From CAIWHR01 sp963734085 (GTDB lineage: Bacteria; Pseudomonadota; Gammaproteobacteria; Burkholderiales; Casimicrobiaceae): a stretch of DNA of 64,000 nucleotides. The position numbers and the translations under genes are program-made. The notes under the pieces were generated by a model. The model was not told where the DNA came from. It saw only the letters and a list, made by a program, of their open reading frames with translations, and ran no database searches. Location: NCBI GenBank assembly GCA_963734085.1, contig CAVTFT010000019.1, positions 297,880 to 361,879 on the forward strand, in the 5' to 3' direction. Within the stretch, counting starts at the first letter, position 1; each line of letters opens with the position of its first letter. This document shows positions 54,457-63,565 of the stretch, piece after piece.

Positions 54457-55872
54457 ATGACGGACATTCGCGCAACCCTGCGGGCGCGGCTCGACGCGGC
54501 CGTCGGAAGCGCCCAGGTCCTCACCGCTCCCGCCGACATCGCTCCCTATCTCACCGATTGGCGCGGCCAATACCACGGCCGGGCGCGGGCCGTCGTGCGG
54601 CCGGGCAGCACCGCGGAGGTCGCCGCCGTCGTGCGCGCCTGTGCGGAAGCGGGCGTGCCCATCGTTCCCCAGGGCGGCAACACCGGTCAATGTGGCGGTG
54701 CGACCCCCGATGCCGGAGGTGAGGCGATCGTGGTCTCGCTCGCCCGGATGAACCGGGTGCGCGCGATCGATCCGGGCAACGCGACGCTGACGCTCGATGC
54801 CGGCGTCACGCTCGCCGCGGCGCAGCAGGCAGCCGCCGACGCCGGGCTCATGTTTCCGCTGTCGCTCGCCGCCGAGGGCAGTTGCACGATCGGCGGCAAT
54901 CTGTCGACCAATGCCGGCGGCACCGCGGTGCTGCGCTTCGGCAACACGCGGGAGCTGACGCTCGGCATCGAAGTCGTGCTCGCCGACGGCCGCATCTGGG
55001 ATGGGCTGCGCGGCCTGCGCAAGGACAACACCGGGTACGATCTGAAGCAGCTTTTCATCGGCGCCGAGGGCACGCTCGGGATCGTCACGGCAGCGGTGCT
55101 GAAGCTCTTCCCGGCCCCGCAAATCCGCGCGACCGCGCTCGCGGCGCTCTCCGACGTCACCGCCGCCGTCGCGCTGCTCGCCGAGCTCAAACAGGCGCTC
55201 GGCGATCGTCTCGTCGGCTTCGAGCTGATGTCGGGCTATTCGGTTGCGTTGACGCGCCGGCACTTCGCCGAACTGCCCGATGTGCTGCCCGGCCACCCGT
55301 GGTACGCGCTCGTGCAGGCCGACGACTGCGCGGCGGGCTCGGGACTCACCGACGCGCTCGAGCGCGCGCTCGGCGAGGCGCTCGAACGCGGCCGCGCGCT
55401 CGATGCGACGATCGCGCAATCCGGAGACCAGGCGAATGCGCTGTGGGCGCTGCGGGAGAACATTGCCGAAGCGCAGCGGCTCGATGGCCCGAACATCAAG
55501 CACGACATTTCGGTTCCGGTGTCGGCAACGCCCGCGTTCCTCGCGGCGGCGGCTGCCGCGTTGACCGCGACGCTCCCGGGCTTGCGCTTTGTAACCTTCG
55601 GGCACCTGGGCGACGGCAACCTGCACTACAACCTCGCCGCGCCGGAGGGCGTTGCGCCGGAGGCATTTCTCGCGCACACCGATCGGGCGAACCGGATCGT
55701 CTATGACCTGGTCACGGCGCACGGCGGCAGCATCAGCGCCGAGCACGGCATCGGACAGCAAAAACGGGCCGAGCTCGTCCGCTACAAGAGCGAAGTCGAG
55801 CTCGAGCTGATGCGTGGGATCAAGGCGGCGCTCGACCCTGCCGGTATCCTCAATCCCGGAAAGGTGCTCTGA
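54457..55872 (+). CDS. FAD-binding oxidase (GlcD / D-2-hydroxyacid dehydrogenase type)
   Basis: A 471-residue flavoprotein: PCMH FAD domain with IVPQGGNTGQCGGATP and GNLSTNAGGTAVLRFGNTRE, then the C-terminal oxidase domain (FGHLGDGNLHYNL, GSISAEHGIGQQKRAEL). The family oxidises D-lactate, glycolate or D-2-hydroxyglutarate. The N-terminus has no signal. ATG 54457 follows a TATTAT by eight bases with no ribosome site, so a short leader is possible. The stop overlaps the next ATG by one base. Confidence 0.85.
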   Translation: MTDIRATLRARLDAAVGSAQVLTAPADIAPYLTDWRGQYHGRARAVVRPGSTAEVAAVVRACAEAGVPIVPQGGNTGQCGGATPDAGGEAIVVSLARMNRVRAIDPGNATLTLDAGVTLAAAQQAAADAGLMFPLSLAAEGSCTIGGNLSTNAGGTAVLRFGNTRELTLGIEVVLADGRIWDGLRGLRKDNTGYDLKQLFIGAEGTLGIVTAAVLKLFPAPQIRATALAALSDVTAAVALLAELKQALGDRLVGFELMSGYSVALTRRHFAELPDVLPGHPWYALVQADDCAAGSGLTDALERALGEALERGRALDATIAQSGDQANALWALRENIAEAQRLDGPNIKHDISVPVSATPAFLAAAAAALTATLPGLRFVTFGHLGDGNLHYNLAAPEGVAPEAFLAHTDRANRIVYDLVTAHGGSISAEHGIGQQKRAELVRYKSEVELELMRGIKAALDPAGILNPGKVL

Positions 55873-56108
55873 TGGGCAAAGTCATCTTCTGGATCGTCGT
55901 CGTCTTCGTGGTGCTGTTCGTGCTGCGGCTCGTCAATGCGGCCAGCGGGAAGCGGCGTCGTGACGAAGCGGCGTCGCGGTCGGCCGGTACGCCCGCCGAC
56001 AAGATGGTGCGGTGCCTCCACTGCGGCCTGTTCCTGCCCCAGGCCGAGGCCAAGGCCGCTCCGGGTGGCTTCGTCTGCGCCGATGGGCGCTGCGGCCAGC
56101 GGCGTTGA
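55872..56108 (+). CDS. PP0621 family small membrane protein
   Basis: A 78-residue protein with one N-terminal membrane helix (VIFWIVVVFVVLFVLRLV) and a C-terminal metal-binding-like tail MVRCLHCGLFLPQAEA then CADGRCGQRR. This small family is typically encoded just before pilS/pilR-like kinases in betaproteobacteria. It starts by a one-base overlap with the oxidase stop (TGATG). Function unknown. Confidence 0.8.
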   Translation: MGKVIFWIVVVFVVLFVLRLVNAASGKRRRDEAASRSAGTPADKMVRCLHCGLFLPQAEAKAAPGGFVCADGRCGQRR

Positions 56109-56150
56109 TCGGCGTTGACGGGACGTCCTTCCACTGCGATAAACGAGCCG

Positions 56151-57788
56151 ATGCAACCGAGCCCCGCCATTCCGCCTTTCGAGCCGCCGCTGCCCGTGTC
56201 GGCGGGCGATTCTGCGCGGCGGATCCTGTGGATCATCGCCCTCTATCGCTTGATCTGCGGCGTGTCGCTGCTGGGGATCGCGCTGCTGCTCGACTCCAGC
56301 CTGCTCTCGGTCTCGTCGCCGAACGCCGTCATCACGGTGGCGGGACTCTACTTCCTGTTCGGACTCCTCGCGTTCTGGTGGATCCAGAGCGACCGGTTGT
56401 CGATGCCGCTGCCCGTGGTCACGTCGTCGCTGCTGGCGGGCGACGTGGCTTTCATCGCGATGATCATGGCTGCCGGGGGCAGCTCGGGCGGGTCGCTGCC
56501 GATCCTGCTCTTCCCGCAACTCGCCGCGAGCGGCTGGCTGCTGCGCCCGCGCACGGCGTTTTTCCACGCGGCGCTGGCGACGGTCACGCTGCTCGGTCTT
56601 GACCTCTGGCGGTTGGCCGAAGGCCAGATCGGCGGCGCACAGCCGTTCCAGACCGGCCTCATTTGTTTCGGCTATTTCGCGACGGTCGGCGTCGCGGTGG
56701 CGCTGGGCGCGTATGCGCGCGCATCGGAAGACCTCGCCGCGCAGCGCGGCATCGACATCGCGAACCTCGAGCAGGTCAACCGGCTCATCATCCAGGACAT
56801 GCAGGACGGCGTGCTCGTCGTCGACCTGAACGGCGTCGTGCGCGGTCACAATGCACAGGTCACGCGTCTGCTCGGCGGATTCGGCAGGATGCGCGGCGGG
56901 ATGCGTCTCGCCGAATTCAGCGGGACGCTGCACGACTACTGGCGCCGCTGGCAGGAGGACTATGCCGAGCCGCTGCCGCCCTTCAAGGTCGAACCCACGC
57001 AACGGCTCCTGCGCGTGCGCCTGGTGCGGATCGGCTCCGGGCTGAACGGCGGGACGCTGATCTACCTCGAGGACCTCGGCCGCGCGCAGACCGAAGCGCA
57101 ACAGATGAAGCTCGCCGCGATGGGCCGGCTCACGGCGTCGATCGCGCACGAGGTGAGGAACCCGCTGTCGGCGATCAACCAGGCGGCGCAGCTGCTGGAG
57201 GAGGACGGCGCCGTCGTGGCCGAAGGCCAGCGGCTGTTGAACATGATCCGCAACAATGCGAAACGGATCGACCGCATCGTCGGCGAAGTGCTGCAATTGA
57301 ACCGCCGCGACCGCCAGCAGCCCGAGGTAATCGCGTTCGGCGAATTCATGCACTCGCTCACCGAGGAAATCGTCCAGGCGGAAAACATTCCGCCCGGCGG
57401 CATCGCGATGGACGTCCCGGCGGACCTGCTCATCATCTTTGACCGCGGGCATCTGAACCAGATCGTCTGGAACCTCGTCCGCAACGCCTGGCAGCATTGC
57501 CAGAAAAAGGAGCGCAGCATCAGGATCGCCGCCCGCGCCGGCTACATGGGCGATGCAGTGATCTGCGAGCTCGCCGACGATGGTCCGGGAATTCCGGCGG
57601 AGCTCCGCGGGCAGATCTTCGAGCCGTTTTTCACGACCCGGCCCGGCGGCACCGGGCTCGGCCTGTACATCGCGCGCGAGCTGGCCGACGCCAATGGCGC
57701 CGCGCTGGAGCTTCTGCCCCGGAGCCCGGGCGCGCATTTCCGCATGACGATGAAACGGGCGGTCAATCCCGCCGAGAAATCGAGGTAA
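56151..57788 (+). CDS. pilS: PilS-like sensor histidine kinase
   Basis: A 545-residue sensor: six predicted membrane helices in residues 25-200, a PAS-like segment (QDMQDGVLVVDLNGVVRGHN), HisKA with IAHEVRNPLSAINQAAQL, and HATPase (NLVRNAWQHC, DDGPGIPAELRGQIFEPFFT, GGTGLGLYIARELAD). ATG 56151 is preferred over an in-frame TTG at 56115. It pairs with the sigma54 regulator three bases downstream, controlling type IV pilin transcription in known systems. No pilA is in the window. Confidence 0.9.
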   Translation: MQPSPAIPPFEPPLPVSAGDSARRILWIIALYRLICGVSLLGIALLLDSSLLSVSSPNAVITVAGLYFLFGLLAFWWIQSDRLSMPLPVVTSSLLAGDVAFIAMIMAAGGSSGGSLPILLFPQLAASGWLLRPRTAFFHAALATVTLLGLDLWRLAEGQIGGAQPFQTGLICFGYFATVGVAVALGAYARASEDLAAQRGIDIANLEQVNRLIIQDMQDGVLVVDLNGVVRGHNAQVTRLLGGFGRMRGGMRLAEFSGTLHDYWRRWQEDYAEPLPPFKVEPTQRLLRVRLVRIGSGLNGGTLIYLEDLGRAQTEAQQMKLAAMGRLTASIAHEVRNPLSAINQAAQLLEEDGAVVAEGQRLLNMIRNNAKRIDRIVGEVLQLNRRDRQQPEVIAFGEFMHSLTEEIVQAENIPPGGIAMDVPADLLIIFDRGHLNQIVWNLVRNAWQHCQKKERSIRIAARAGYMGDAVICELADDGPGIPAELRGQIFEPFFTTRPGGTGLGLYIARELADANGAALELLPRSPGAHFRMTMKRAVNPAEKSR

Positions 57789-57791
57789 TTC

Positions 57792-59129
57792 ATGTCCCGA
57801 AGAGTCCGCGGCCAACCGAAAGTGCTCGTCATCGACGACGAGCCGGATCTGCTCGAGCTGCTCGAGCTCACGCTCTCGCGCATGGGGCTCGACACGACGC
57901 GCGCCGAAAACGTCGCCGACGCGATTCGCCTCCTCGACCGCGAGCCGTTCGATCTCTGCCTCACCGACATGCGCCTGCCCGACGGCGAGGGCCTGCGCGT
58001 CGTCGAGCACATCAATCAGAAGGGACTCGACGTTCCCGTCGCGGTGATCACCGCTTACGGCAGCGCCGAGAACGCGGTGGCAGCGCTCAAAGCCGGCGCC
58101 TTCGACTATCTCGCGAAGCCGGTCGCCCTCGAGCAGCTGCGCGCGCTCGTCAAGCAGGCGCTCAAGGTCCCCGAAAAGGTCCAGGCCGCGTCGAGCTACC
58201 AGCTGCTCGGCGAATCGCCGGCGATGATGCAGGTCCGCGGATTGATCGACCGGCTCGCGAAAAGTCAGGCGCCGGTGTTCATCAACGGCGAATCGGGAAG
58301 CGGCAAGGAGCTGGCCGCGCGGCTCATCCACACGCTCGGTCCGCGCGCCGAGCAGCCGTTCATGGCGGTCAACTGCGGCGCGATCCCCGAGAACCTGATG
58401 GAAAGCGAGTTCTTCGGCTACAAGAAAGGCGCGTTCACCGGCGCCGAGGGCGACCGCGACGGCTTCTTCCAGGCGGCGAACGGCGGCACGCTGTTTCTCG
58501 ACGAAGTCGCCGATCTGCCGCTCGCGATGCAGGTGAAGCTCCTGCGCGCGATCCAGGAAAAGAAGGTGCGCAAGGTCGGCGCCACCCAGGAGGAACCGGT
58601 CGACGTGCGCCTCATCAGCGCCACGCACAAGAAGCTCGCGGCGCTCGTCGAATCGGGCGAGTTCCGGCAGGATCTCTATTACCGGCTGCACGTGATCGAG
58701 CTCGCGATGCCGTCGTTGCGCGAAATGCGCGAGGACATTCCGCTCATTGCCGATGCGATTCTGACGAAGCTTTCGCGCGGCAACCCCGCCAAGCTCGACA
58801 CCGAGGCGATCGGCGCGCTGGAGCGCTATCCGTTCCCCGGCAACGTGCGCGAGCTCGAAAACATTCTCGAACGGGGTCTCTCGCTCGCCGCGGATCCGCA
58901 GCGGATCACCGCCGATGATCTGCACCTGACGCCCGTCGCCGACGATCCGGAATTTGCGGTCACGGCCGGCGACAAGTGGCCGCTGCAGGACTATCTCGAT
59001 CGCGTCGAGCGCGCGGCGATCAACGAGGCGCTCGAAAAGACGCGGTACAACCGTACGGCCGCGGCCAAACTGCTCGGGATCACCTTCCGCGCGATGCGCT
59101 ACCGGATGGAAAGGCTAGGCATTAAGTAG
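57792..59129 (+). CDS. pilR: PilR-like sigma54-dependent response regulator
   Basis: A 445-residue NtrC-family activator: receiver (VLVIDDEPDLLELLELTLSR, Asp in LTDMRLPDGEG), AAA+ domain with Walker A GESGSGKELAARLIH, sigma54 loop GAFTGAEGD and FLDEVADLPLAMQVKLL, and a Fis-type DNA-binding end (TRYNRTAAAKLLGITFRAMR). It would activate RNA polymerase-sigma54 when phosphorylated by PilS. Confidence 0.93.
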   Translation: MSRRVRGQPKVLVIDDEPDLLELLELTLSRMGLDTTRAENVADAIRLLDREPFDLCLTDMRLPDGEGLRVVEHINQKGLDVPVAVITAYGSAENAVAALKAGAFDYLAKPVALEQLRALVKQALKVPEKVQAASSYQLLGESPAMMQVRGLIDRLAKSQAPVFINGESGSGKELAARLIHTLGPRAEQPFMAVNCGAIPENLMESEFFGYKKGAFTGAEGDRDGFFQAANGGTLFLDEVADLPLAMQVKLLRAIQEKKVRKVGATQEEPVDVRLISATHKKLAALVESGEFRQDLYYRLHVIELAMPSLREMREDIPLIADAILTKLSRGNPAKLDTEAIGALERYPFPGNVRELENILERGLSLAADPQRITADDLHLTPVADDPEFAVTAGDKWPLQDYLDRVERAAINEALEKTRYNRTAAAKLLGITFRAMRYRMERLGIK

Positions 59130-59349
59130 CCTCTCCTCCCGACTTCCCTCTAGAAATGCTGCAAGGGTTGCCGATTCGGCTATCGCGATCGCGCCGGCGG
59201 TGATAGCGCCCGCGGTATTGCTCGGGCCGCTCGTGTTTAGCGCGTGGCGCCGCCGCCGGCAGCGGCGCGGGGACGTGACGTGTAATACAAGCTGTTAGAT
59301 CGGCCGGCGTGTCCGGGCATCGGCCCGCAACACCGCTCGCGGCTCCGTA

Positions 59350-59565
59350 ATGCGATCCTTTCATCGCATGCGGAAGGCTCGCTTCGTCATTGGTGATCGC
59401 ATCGCGACACCCAACGGTTTCATTGCTGAGATCGTGAGTGTTTGGGGAGAGCGCGCGGTGATCCGCTATCTGAGCACGCCCCCCGGTCCAGGGGAGACGG
59501 AGCTCCCGCTGCGAATGCTTCGGCCGGCGACTGCGGACGACCTCCTTCTGGCGGGGATCAAATGA
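59350..59565 (+). CDS. Small hypothetical protein (pilR-ampD pocket, first)
   Basis: A 71-residue protein with ARFVIGDRIATPNGFIAEIV and GPGETELPLRML, a short beta-rich pattern; ATG 59368 is an alternative start. Codons are less G/C-ended than those of pilR. It overlaps the next small gene by four bases (ATGA), which supports real translation. No family recognised. Confidence 0.5.
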   Translation: MRSFHRMRKARFVIGDRIATPNGFIAEIVSVWGERAVIRYLSTPPGPGETELPLRMLRPATADDLLLAGIK

Positions 59566-59729
59566 CCATCCAAATATTCGGGACTCTGCTGATTGTGGTC
59601 GGAATCAGCCTAGCTATCGTACTGGGCGTCCTAATAGCGATGGGAGTCATCCCGCTCTTCGGTGACTACACAAAGATGACGAAGGGTCCTGCGCGCAAGG
59701 ATGCGCAGCGGCGCTCGGACGTGTCCTAG
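59562..59729 (+). CDS. Small single-helix membrane protein (second of pair)
   Basis: A 55-residue protein with one strong membrane helix (FGTLLIVVGISLAIVLGVLI) and a basic tail (TKMTKGPARKDAQRR). Its ATG overlaps the stop of the preceding small gene. Function unknown. Confidence 0.5.
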   Translation: MTIQIFGTLLIVVGISLAIVLGVLIAMGVIPLFGDYTKMTKGPARKDAQRRSDVS

Positions 59730-60010
59730 CCTACCGGCGGTCGCGACCGTCGATCGTCGCGGTGCGCTTCTTTCCGAAAGGGGGCGAACCTGACCTTTAG
59801 CCGACACTGCACCGCCGCAACCAGCCGATTTCGTCAAGTATCTTTACATATACCAAAGCGAGACAGATGCCGACTGTCGTCAACGCATTGTTTTCGTGCC
59901 AGTTGCGTGGGGAGGCACGCCGTGTGCTCCAATCGGCACGCGCTAGGGGTGCGGGACGACAGTACAAATAATCCGGGGTTACGCGCCTGTTACCTTGCGC
60001 CGGGAGGGGT

Positions 60011-60173
60011 ATGGACGGCGGCTGGCTCTTGGTGGGCTTGGTCGTGTGGGCGCTTGGCGTTCTATTCGGGCTGGTCCTCATGCGAATGAGCGGGGATCAG
60101 GACCGTGTCGCGCGCCGCCAAGAAAAAAGAGATCGACCCCTATTCCGACACCACTATTACGCGGCACGGTTAA
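60011..60173 (+). CDS. Small membrane protein, frame-broken near its end
   Basis: A protein of about 53 residues with an N-terminal membrane helix (WLLVGLVVWALGVLFGLVL) and a short polar tail. A GGGAGGGG ribosome site lies just before the ATG. Inside a run of six A residues (60123-60128) one extra base shifts the frame; corrected, the end reads KKEIDPYSDTTITRHG then TAA at 60171. That acidic-aromatic ending looks purposeful. No known function. Confidence 0.45.
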
Positions 60174-60438
60174 TAGCATGGGGGCGCTGCAAAATGGCCC
60201 TTAGGTACCGTTGACCTTGAGCCGTGACTGTGACGACGCCCATCATGCTTCTGTGGGCGTAACCGGCGGCAACGATCGCATCGACGAGTTCCAGCGCTTC
60301 AAAGCGCAAGGTGTCGCCTTCCGCGCATCGCTTCAGGCAAGCGAACTGTTCTTCGGATAGCTGTGGTTTCGATACGAGCAGCGGCTGCCCGTGCCGGCCA
60401 TGGCGGCCTGACCGAATTGATAAGCGGGGTTGTGGCAT
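60157..60438 (-). CDS. Small hypothetical protein
   Basis: A frame of up to 93 residues. The part from about residue 22 (VSKPQLSEEQFACLKRCAEG) to VTAQGQRYLRAIL has a helix-turn-helix-like rhythm and balanced composition, while the first 20 residues are Arg/Gly-rich and may precede the true start. The end overlaps the previous gene tail to tail. No family identified. Confidence 0.4.
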   Translation of the reverse strand: MPQPRLSIRSGRHGRHGQPLLVSKPQLSEEQFACLKRCAEGDTLRFEALELVDAIVAAGYAHRSMMGVVTVTAQGQRYLRAILQRPHAINRAA

Positions 60439-60641
60439 CGGCTTACCCCCTCGGATTGTTGGCGGGAGAGCGAGTTTACAGAGTTTGTGGTGTCGCCTGC
60501 AATTGCCGCCGGTCGGCCGTTCCGTGCCGTCGCCAGCGCGATCGCAGTCGCGATCTACCTGCCAAAACTTAACCGCAACTGGTTACACCAGCTTGACACT
60601 TCTCCCAGCTACCCGCGCGCCCGATCGTCGCTCCTGACCAA

Positions 60642-60857
60642 TTACTGGCGGTCGGCGCCGTTACGTTTGCGGATGTAGTGGCGCTTCCCGCCCAATTCGA
60701 TGCGCAGGCGCTCCTCGACCCGGAGCAAACCGTTAGTGCGCTCGACCGGCGGCGTCAGTACGTCGCAGAGCTCGCGCATCAACCAAAGGACCGGGTCTTC
60801 TTCTTTGAAGTAGGGGCCGCGGCTCACGGCGCAATCGTAACGCCAATCCGGCCGCAC
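60642..60857 (-). CDS. Small hypothetical protein with Mor-like tail
   Basis: A 71-residue frame. The C-terminal RIELGGKRHYIRKR resembles the GGxRxYIPK end of phage Mor-type activators, but the protein is too short for a complete Mor domain. It could be a truncated phage-derived regulator or chance. Low certainty. Confidence 0.35.
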   Translation of the reverse strand: MRPDWRYDCAVSRGPYFKEEDPVLWLMRELCDVLTPPVERTNGLLRVEERLRIELGGKRHYIRKRNGADRQ

Positions 60858-60936
60858 GCTACAATCTCCGAATGGGCTACGAAGTCGCTACCTACCTACC
60901 CGGCGTCACCGTCGTACGCCGCTGCGGCGCGAGTGA

Positions 60937-61512
60937 ATGGTAGGCCGATCGTCACCGCCGCGGCTCGCGATCGACGCTCGCGGCCGCGCAAACCTCGCAC
61001 GCCAGGTCCGCTCGCCCAACTTCGACGCCCGTCCGGCGGGAACTCCGGTCACGCTGATCGTGGTCCATGGCATCTCGCTGCCGCCCGGCAAGTTCGGTGG
61101 TGACGCGATCATCCGACTGTTCACGAACCGGCTCGATCCTGCCCGTCACCCGTACTACGCGACGATCGCCGATCTGCGCGTGTCCGCGCATTTCGTGATC
61201 CGTCGCGACGGCGCACTCCTGCAGTTCGTCTCCTGCGACGACCGCGCCTGGCACGCCGGCGTGTCGTCGTGGCGGGGGCGCGAGCGCTGCAACGATTTCT
61301 CGATCGGCGTCGAGCTCGAGGGCGCCGACCATGTCCCGTATTCATCTGACCAGTACGCCATGCTCGCGCGGTTGATCAAGGCGCTTTCCCGCCGCTATCC
61401 GATCGCCGCCGTCGCCGGTCACAGCGACATCGCGCCGGGACGCAAAACCGATCCCGGCGAATCGTTCGATTGGCCCCGCCTGCGGCGGTTGATCGTGCCG
61501 CGTCGGCGCTGA
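60937..61512 (+). CDS. ampD: 1,6-anhydro-N-acetylmuramyl-L-alanine amidase AmpD
   Basis: A 191-residue cytoplasmic zinc amidase in peptidoglycan recycling. Zinc ligands: His in LIVVHGISLPPG, His in GHSDIAPGRKTDPG and Asp in the same motif; DRAWHAGVSSWRGRERCND is the signature loop. Loss of AmpD raises AmpC beta-lactamase expression in organisms with AmpR. It stands alone. Confidence 0.94.
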   Translation: MVGRSSPPRLAIDARGRANLARQVRSPNFDARPAGTPVTLIVVHGISLPPGKFGGDAIIRLFTNRLDPARHPYYATIADLRVSAHFVIRRDGALLQFVSCDDRAWHAGVSSWRGRERCNDFSIGVELEGADHVPYSSDQYAMLARLIKALSRRYPIAAVAGHSDIAPGRKTDPGESFDWPRLRRLIVPRRR

Positions 61513-61632
61513 ACGGAGGCTGCGCAGCGCGGGGCCCGGGAAAGCCTCCGCGCCGGCGGTCGCCCACCGCCGGACGGTATCCGCCACCCGCCGGGTCGCC
61601 CTGTGCCGTCGCGGGCGGAGCCGAGGTCAGGG

Positions 61633-61638
61633 TATAAT
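61633..61638 (+). promoter_or_regulatory. -10 box (TATAAT) just before yciB
   Basis: TATAAT ends eight bases before the ATG, with no Shine-Dalgarno and no clear -35. The transcript would be nearly leaderless. Confidence 0.35.
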
Positions 61639-61646
61639 GGACGGTT

Positions 61647-62180
61647 ATGCAGTTACTCGCCGACTATTTTCCGCTGCTGCTCTTTTTCGTCGCCTTCAAA
61701 TGGCAGGGCATCTACGTCGCCACAGCCGTCGCGATGGCCGCGGCGGTCGTCCAGATCGCATGGTTTCAGTGGAAACGCGGCCGGGCCGAGGTCGTGCACT
61801 GGCTGTCGCTCGCGATCATCACCGTGTTCGGGGGTGCGACGCTCCTTCTGCATGACGAGACGTTCATCAAGTGGAAGCCGACGGTGCTCTACGGGCTTTT
61901 CGGCGCAATCCTCGCCGTGGGCAAGCTGGGCTTCCACCGCAACCTGCTCGCGCACCTGATGAAGGGCATTACGCTGCCCGACACCGTCTGGACGCGTCTC
62001 ACCTGGTCGTGGGTCGGGTTCTTCGCGTTCATGGGCGTGGCGAACTGGTACGTCGCGTTCAATTATCCGACGGACACGTGGGTCAACTTCAAGGTCTGGG
62101 GCGGTATCGGGCTATTTTTCGCGTTCGCGCTGGCCCAGGGCCTGGTGCTGTCGCGGCATCTCGGCGAAGAGGCGTCATGA
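61647..62180 (+). CDS. yciB: Inner-membrane septation protein A (YciB)
   Basis: A 177-residue protein with five hydrophobic helices. MQLLADYFPLLLFFVAFK, the conserved HDETFIKWKPTVLYGLFG and ANWYVAFNYPTDTWVNFK are diagnostic. It is needed for normal cell envelope integrity and division in enterics. Its stop overlaps the bolA start by four bases (ATGA). Confidence 0.93.
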   Translation: MQLLADYFPLLLFFVAFKWQGIYVATAVAMAAAVVQIAWFQWKRGRAEVVHWLSLAIITVFGGATLLLHDETFIKWKPTVLYGLFGAILAVGKLGFHRNLLAHLMKGITLPDTVWTRLTWSWVGFFAFMGVANWYVAFNYPTDTWVNFKVWGGIGLFFAFALAQGLVLSRHLGEEAS

Positions 62181-62490
62181 CCGAGCTCGCCGCTGCCACC
62201 GAGGTTTCGGCTCTGCTGCGGACCCGCCTCGCGGCGCCGCCCCGGTGGCACTCGAGATCCGCGACGACAGCGCCGCGCATGCGGGGCATGCGGGCGCGCG
62301 AGATGGCGCCGGGCACTTTTCGCTCCTCATCGTGTCAGAGGCCTTCTCCGGGCTCTCCCGTCTCGCGCGGCACCAGCGGGTCCTGCGCGAAGTCGCCGAT
62401 CTCCTGCCGCATCCGATCCATGCGCTTTCGATGAAGGCGCTGACGCCGGAAGAATTTTCTTCTCAACCACCAAGGACGTTACACCGATGA
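62177..62490 (+). CDS. BolA family protein, frame-broken
   Basis: A protein of about 104 residues of the BolA/IbaG family, involved in stress and iron-sulfur handling. The N-terminus (MTELAAATEVSALLRTRLAA) is followed, after a one-base gap near 62234, by VALEIRDDSAAHAGHAG and the core HFSLLIVSEAFSGLSRLARH, with HPIHALSMKALTPEEF at the end. The missing G in GCGCCGCCCCGG restores the frame. It sits between yciB and a parvulin foldase, a common betaproteobacterial arrangement. Confidence 0.85.
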
Positions 62491-63300
62491 CCAAGCCTAC
62501 CCTGACCATCGCCGTGCTCGCCGCGCTTGCGGTGTTCGCCGGTCTCACCGCGCAGGCGCAGGACAAGCCCGCTGCGCCGGCAAAAGCTGCCGCGCCCGCA
62601 GCGGCGTCCAGCGGCAAGGATATCTTCCCCAAAGCGTATTACGACTTCCTGATGAAGGAGCGCACCGCGCAAGGGCAGCCTGACACGGCCGAGGCGCGCA
62701 ACGCGCTGCGCGAACAGCTCAATACCCGCGAACTGCTGGCCCGCGAGGCGAAAAAAGGGCCTCGACAAGACGCCCGACGTCAAGACACAGATGGACCTGA
62801 GCGCGCAAACCGTGCTCGTCAACGCCTTTGTCGCCGACTGGGTGAAGGCGAACCCCGTTCCCGATGCCTTGCTCCACAAGGAATACGATACGATCAAGGC
62901 GCAGATGGGCGACAAGGAATACAAGGTCCGGCACATCCTCGTCGCAAACGAGGACGAAGCGAAGGAAATCATCGCGGCGCTGCAAAAGGGCGAGAAGTTC
63001 GAAAAGCTGGCCGAGCGCTCGAAGGACCCCGGCTCCAAGGACAAGGGTGGCGATCTCGACTGGAACGCGCCGGCCAACTTCGTCAAGCCGTTTTCCGATG
63101 CAATGGTCAAGCTGCCGAAGGGCAAGTTCACCACAGTGCCGGTGCAGACGCAGTTCGGCTGGCACGTGATCGAAGTCGACGACATCCGTGAAGCGAAGGT
63201 GCCGCCGTTCGACGAAGTGAAGCCGCAGCTCACGCAACGGATGCAGGGACAGCAGCTCGACGCCTACGTGAAGGATCTGCGCGCGAAGAACGGCATTTGA
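62487..63300 (+). CDS. Parvulin-type peptidyl-prolyl isomerase, frame-broken
   Basis: A periplasmic foldase of about 270 residues: signal peptide (TIAVLAALAVFAGLTAQAQ), an SurA-like helical N-domain, and a parvulin domain (VRHILVANEDEAKEI, KDPGSKDKGGDLDW, PVQTQFGWHVIEVDD). In a run of six A residues near 62752 one is extra; with five, the sequence reads on as KKGLDKTPDVKTQMDL. It overlaps the bolA stop by four bases. A terminator follows. Confidence 0.9.
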
Positions 63301-63344
63301 GGGACGGCAAGCGGGCGCGTGATGCGCGCCCGCACGTTGATTCG

Positions 63345-63374
63345 AAGGGCAGGAATGACGCCTGCCCTTTTTTT
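63345..63374 (+). terminator. Intrinsic terminator after parvulin gene
   Basis: A 9-bp stem AAGGGCAGG/CCTGCCCTT, 7-base loop and seven T residues, 44 bases past the stop. A second GC hairpin (GCGGGCGCG/CGCGCCCGC) precedes it at 63310-63332. Confidence 0.85.
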
Positions 63375-63416
63375 GTGTCCGCCGCGCCAGCCCGCAGCGA
63401 GCGCCGCGCACCGGCG

Positions 63417-63452
63417 ATGCGGGAATGCGGCAATGCGGCAATGCGGGGATGC
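63417..63452 (+). repeat. Short tandem repeat, 8-bp unit
   Basis: About 4.5 copies of ATGCGGCA with single-base variants (GA, CA, CA, GG endings) in the gap before the transporter gene. Confidence 0.6.
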
Positions 63453-63565
63453 TAGAAAGAATCACACGCCCGCGGCGCCGACCAGAATCCGGCAAAGACC
63501 GTACGCAGCGTGTCCGGCGACGACGGCACGCCTGCCGACGGCATCGCGCCAACGCGGAGGAAAGC

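Noticed and set aside
55782..58925. A frame of over 1000 codons antisense to the FAD oxidase, pilS and pilR
   Set aside because: Composition is Arg/Glu/Ala-dominated and repeats no family; the sense-strand genes are fully convincing.
59797..60081. Minus-strand frame with a hydrophobic end
   Set aside because: Most of the frame is Pro/Arg/Thr-rich with no start signal, and it overlaps the better-supported small membrane gene at 60011.
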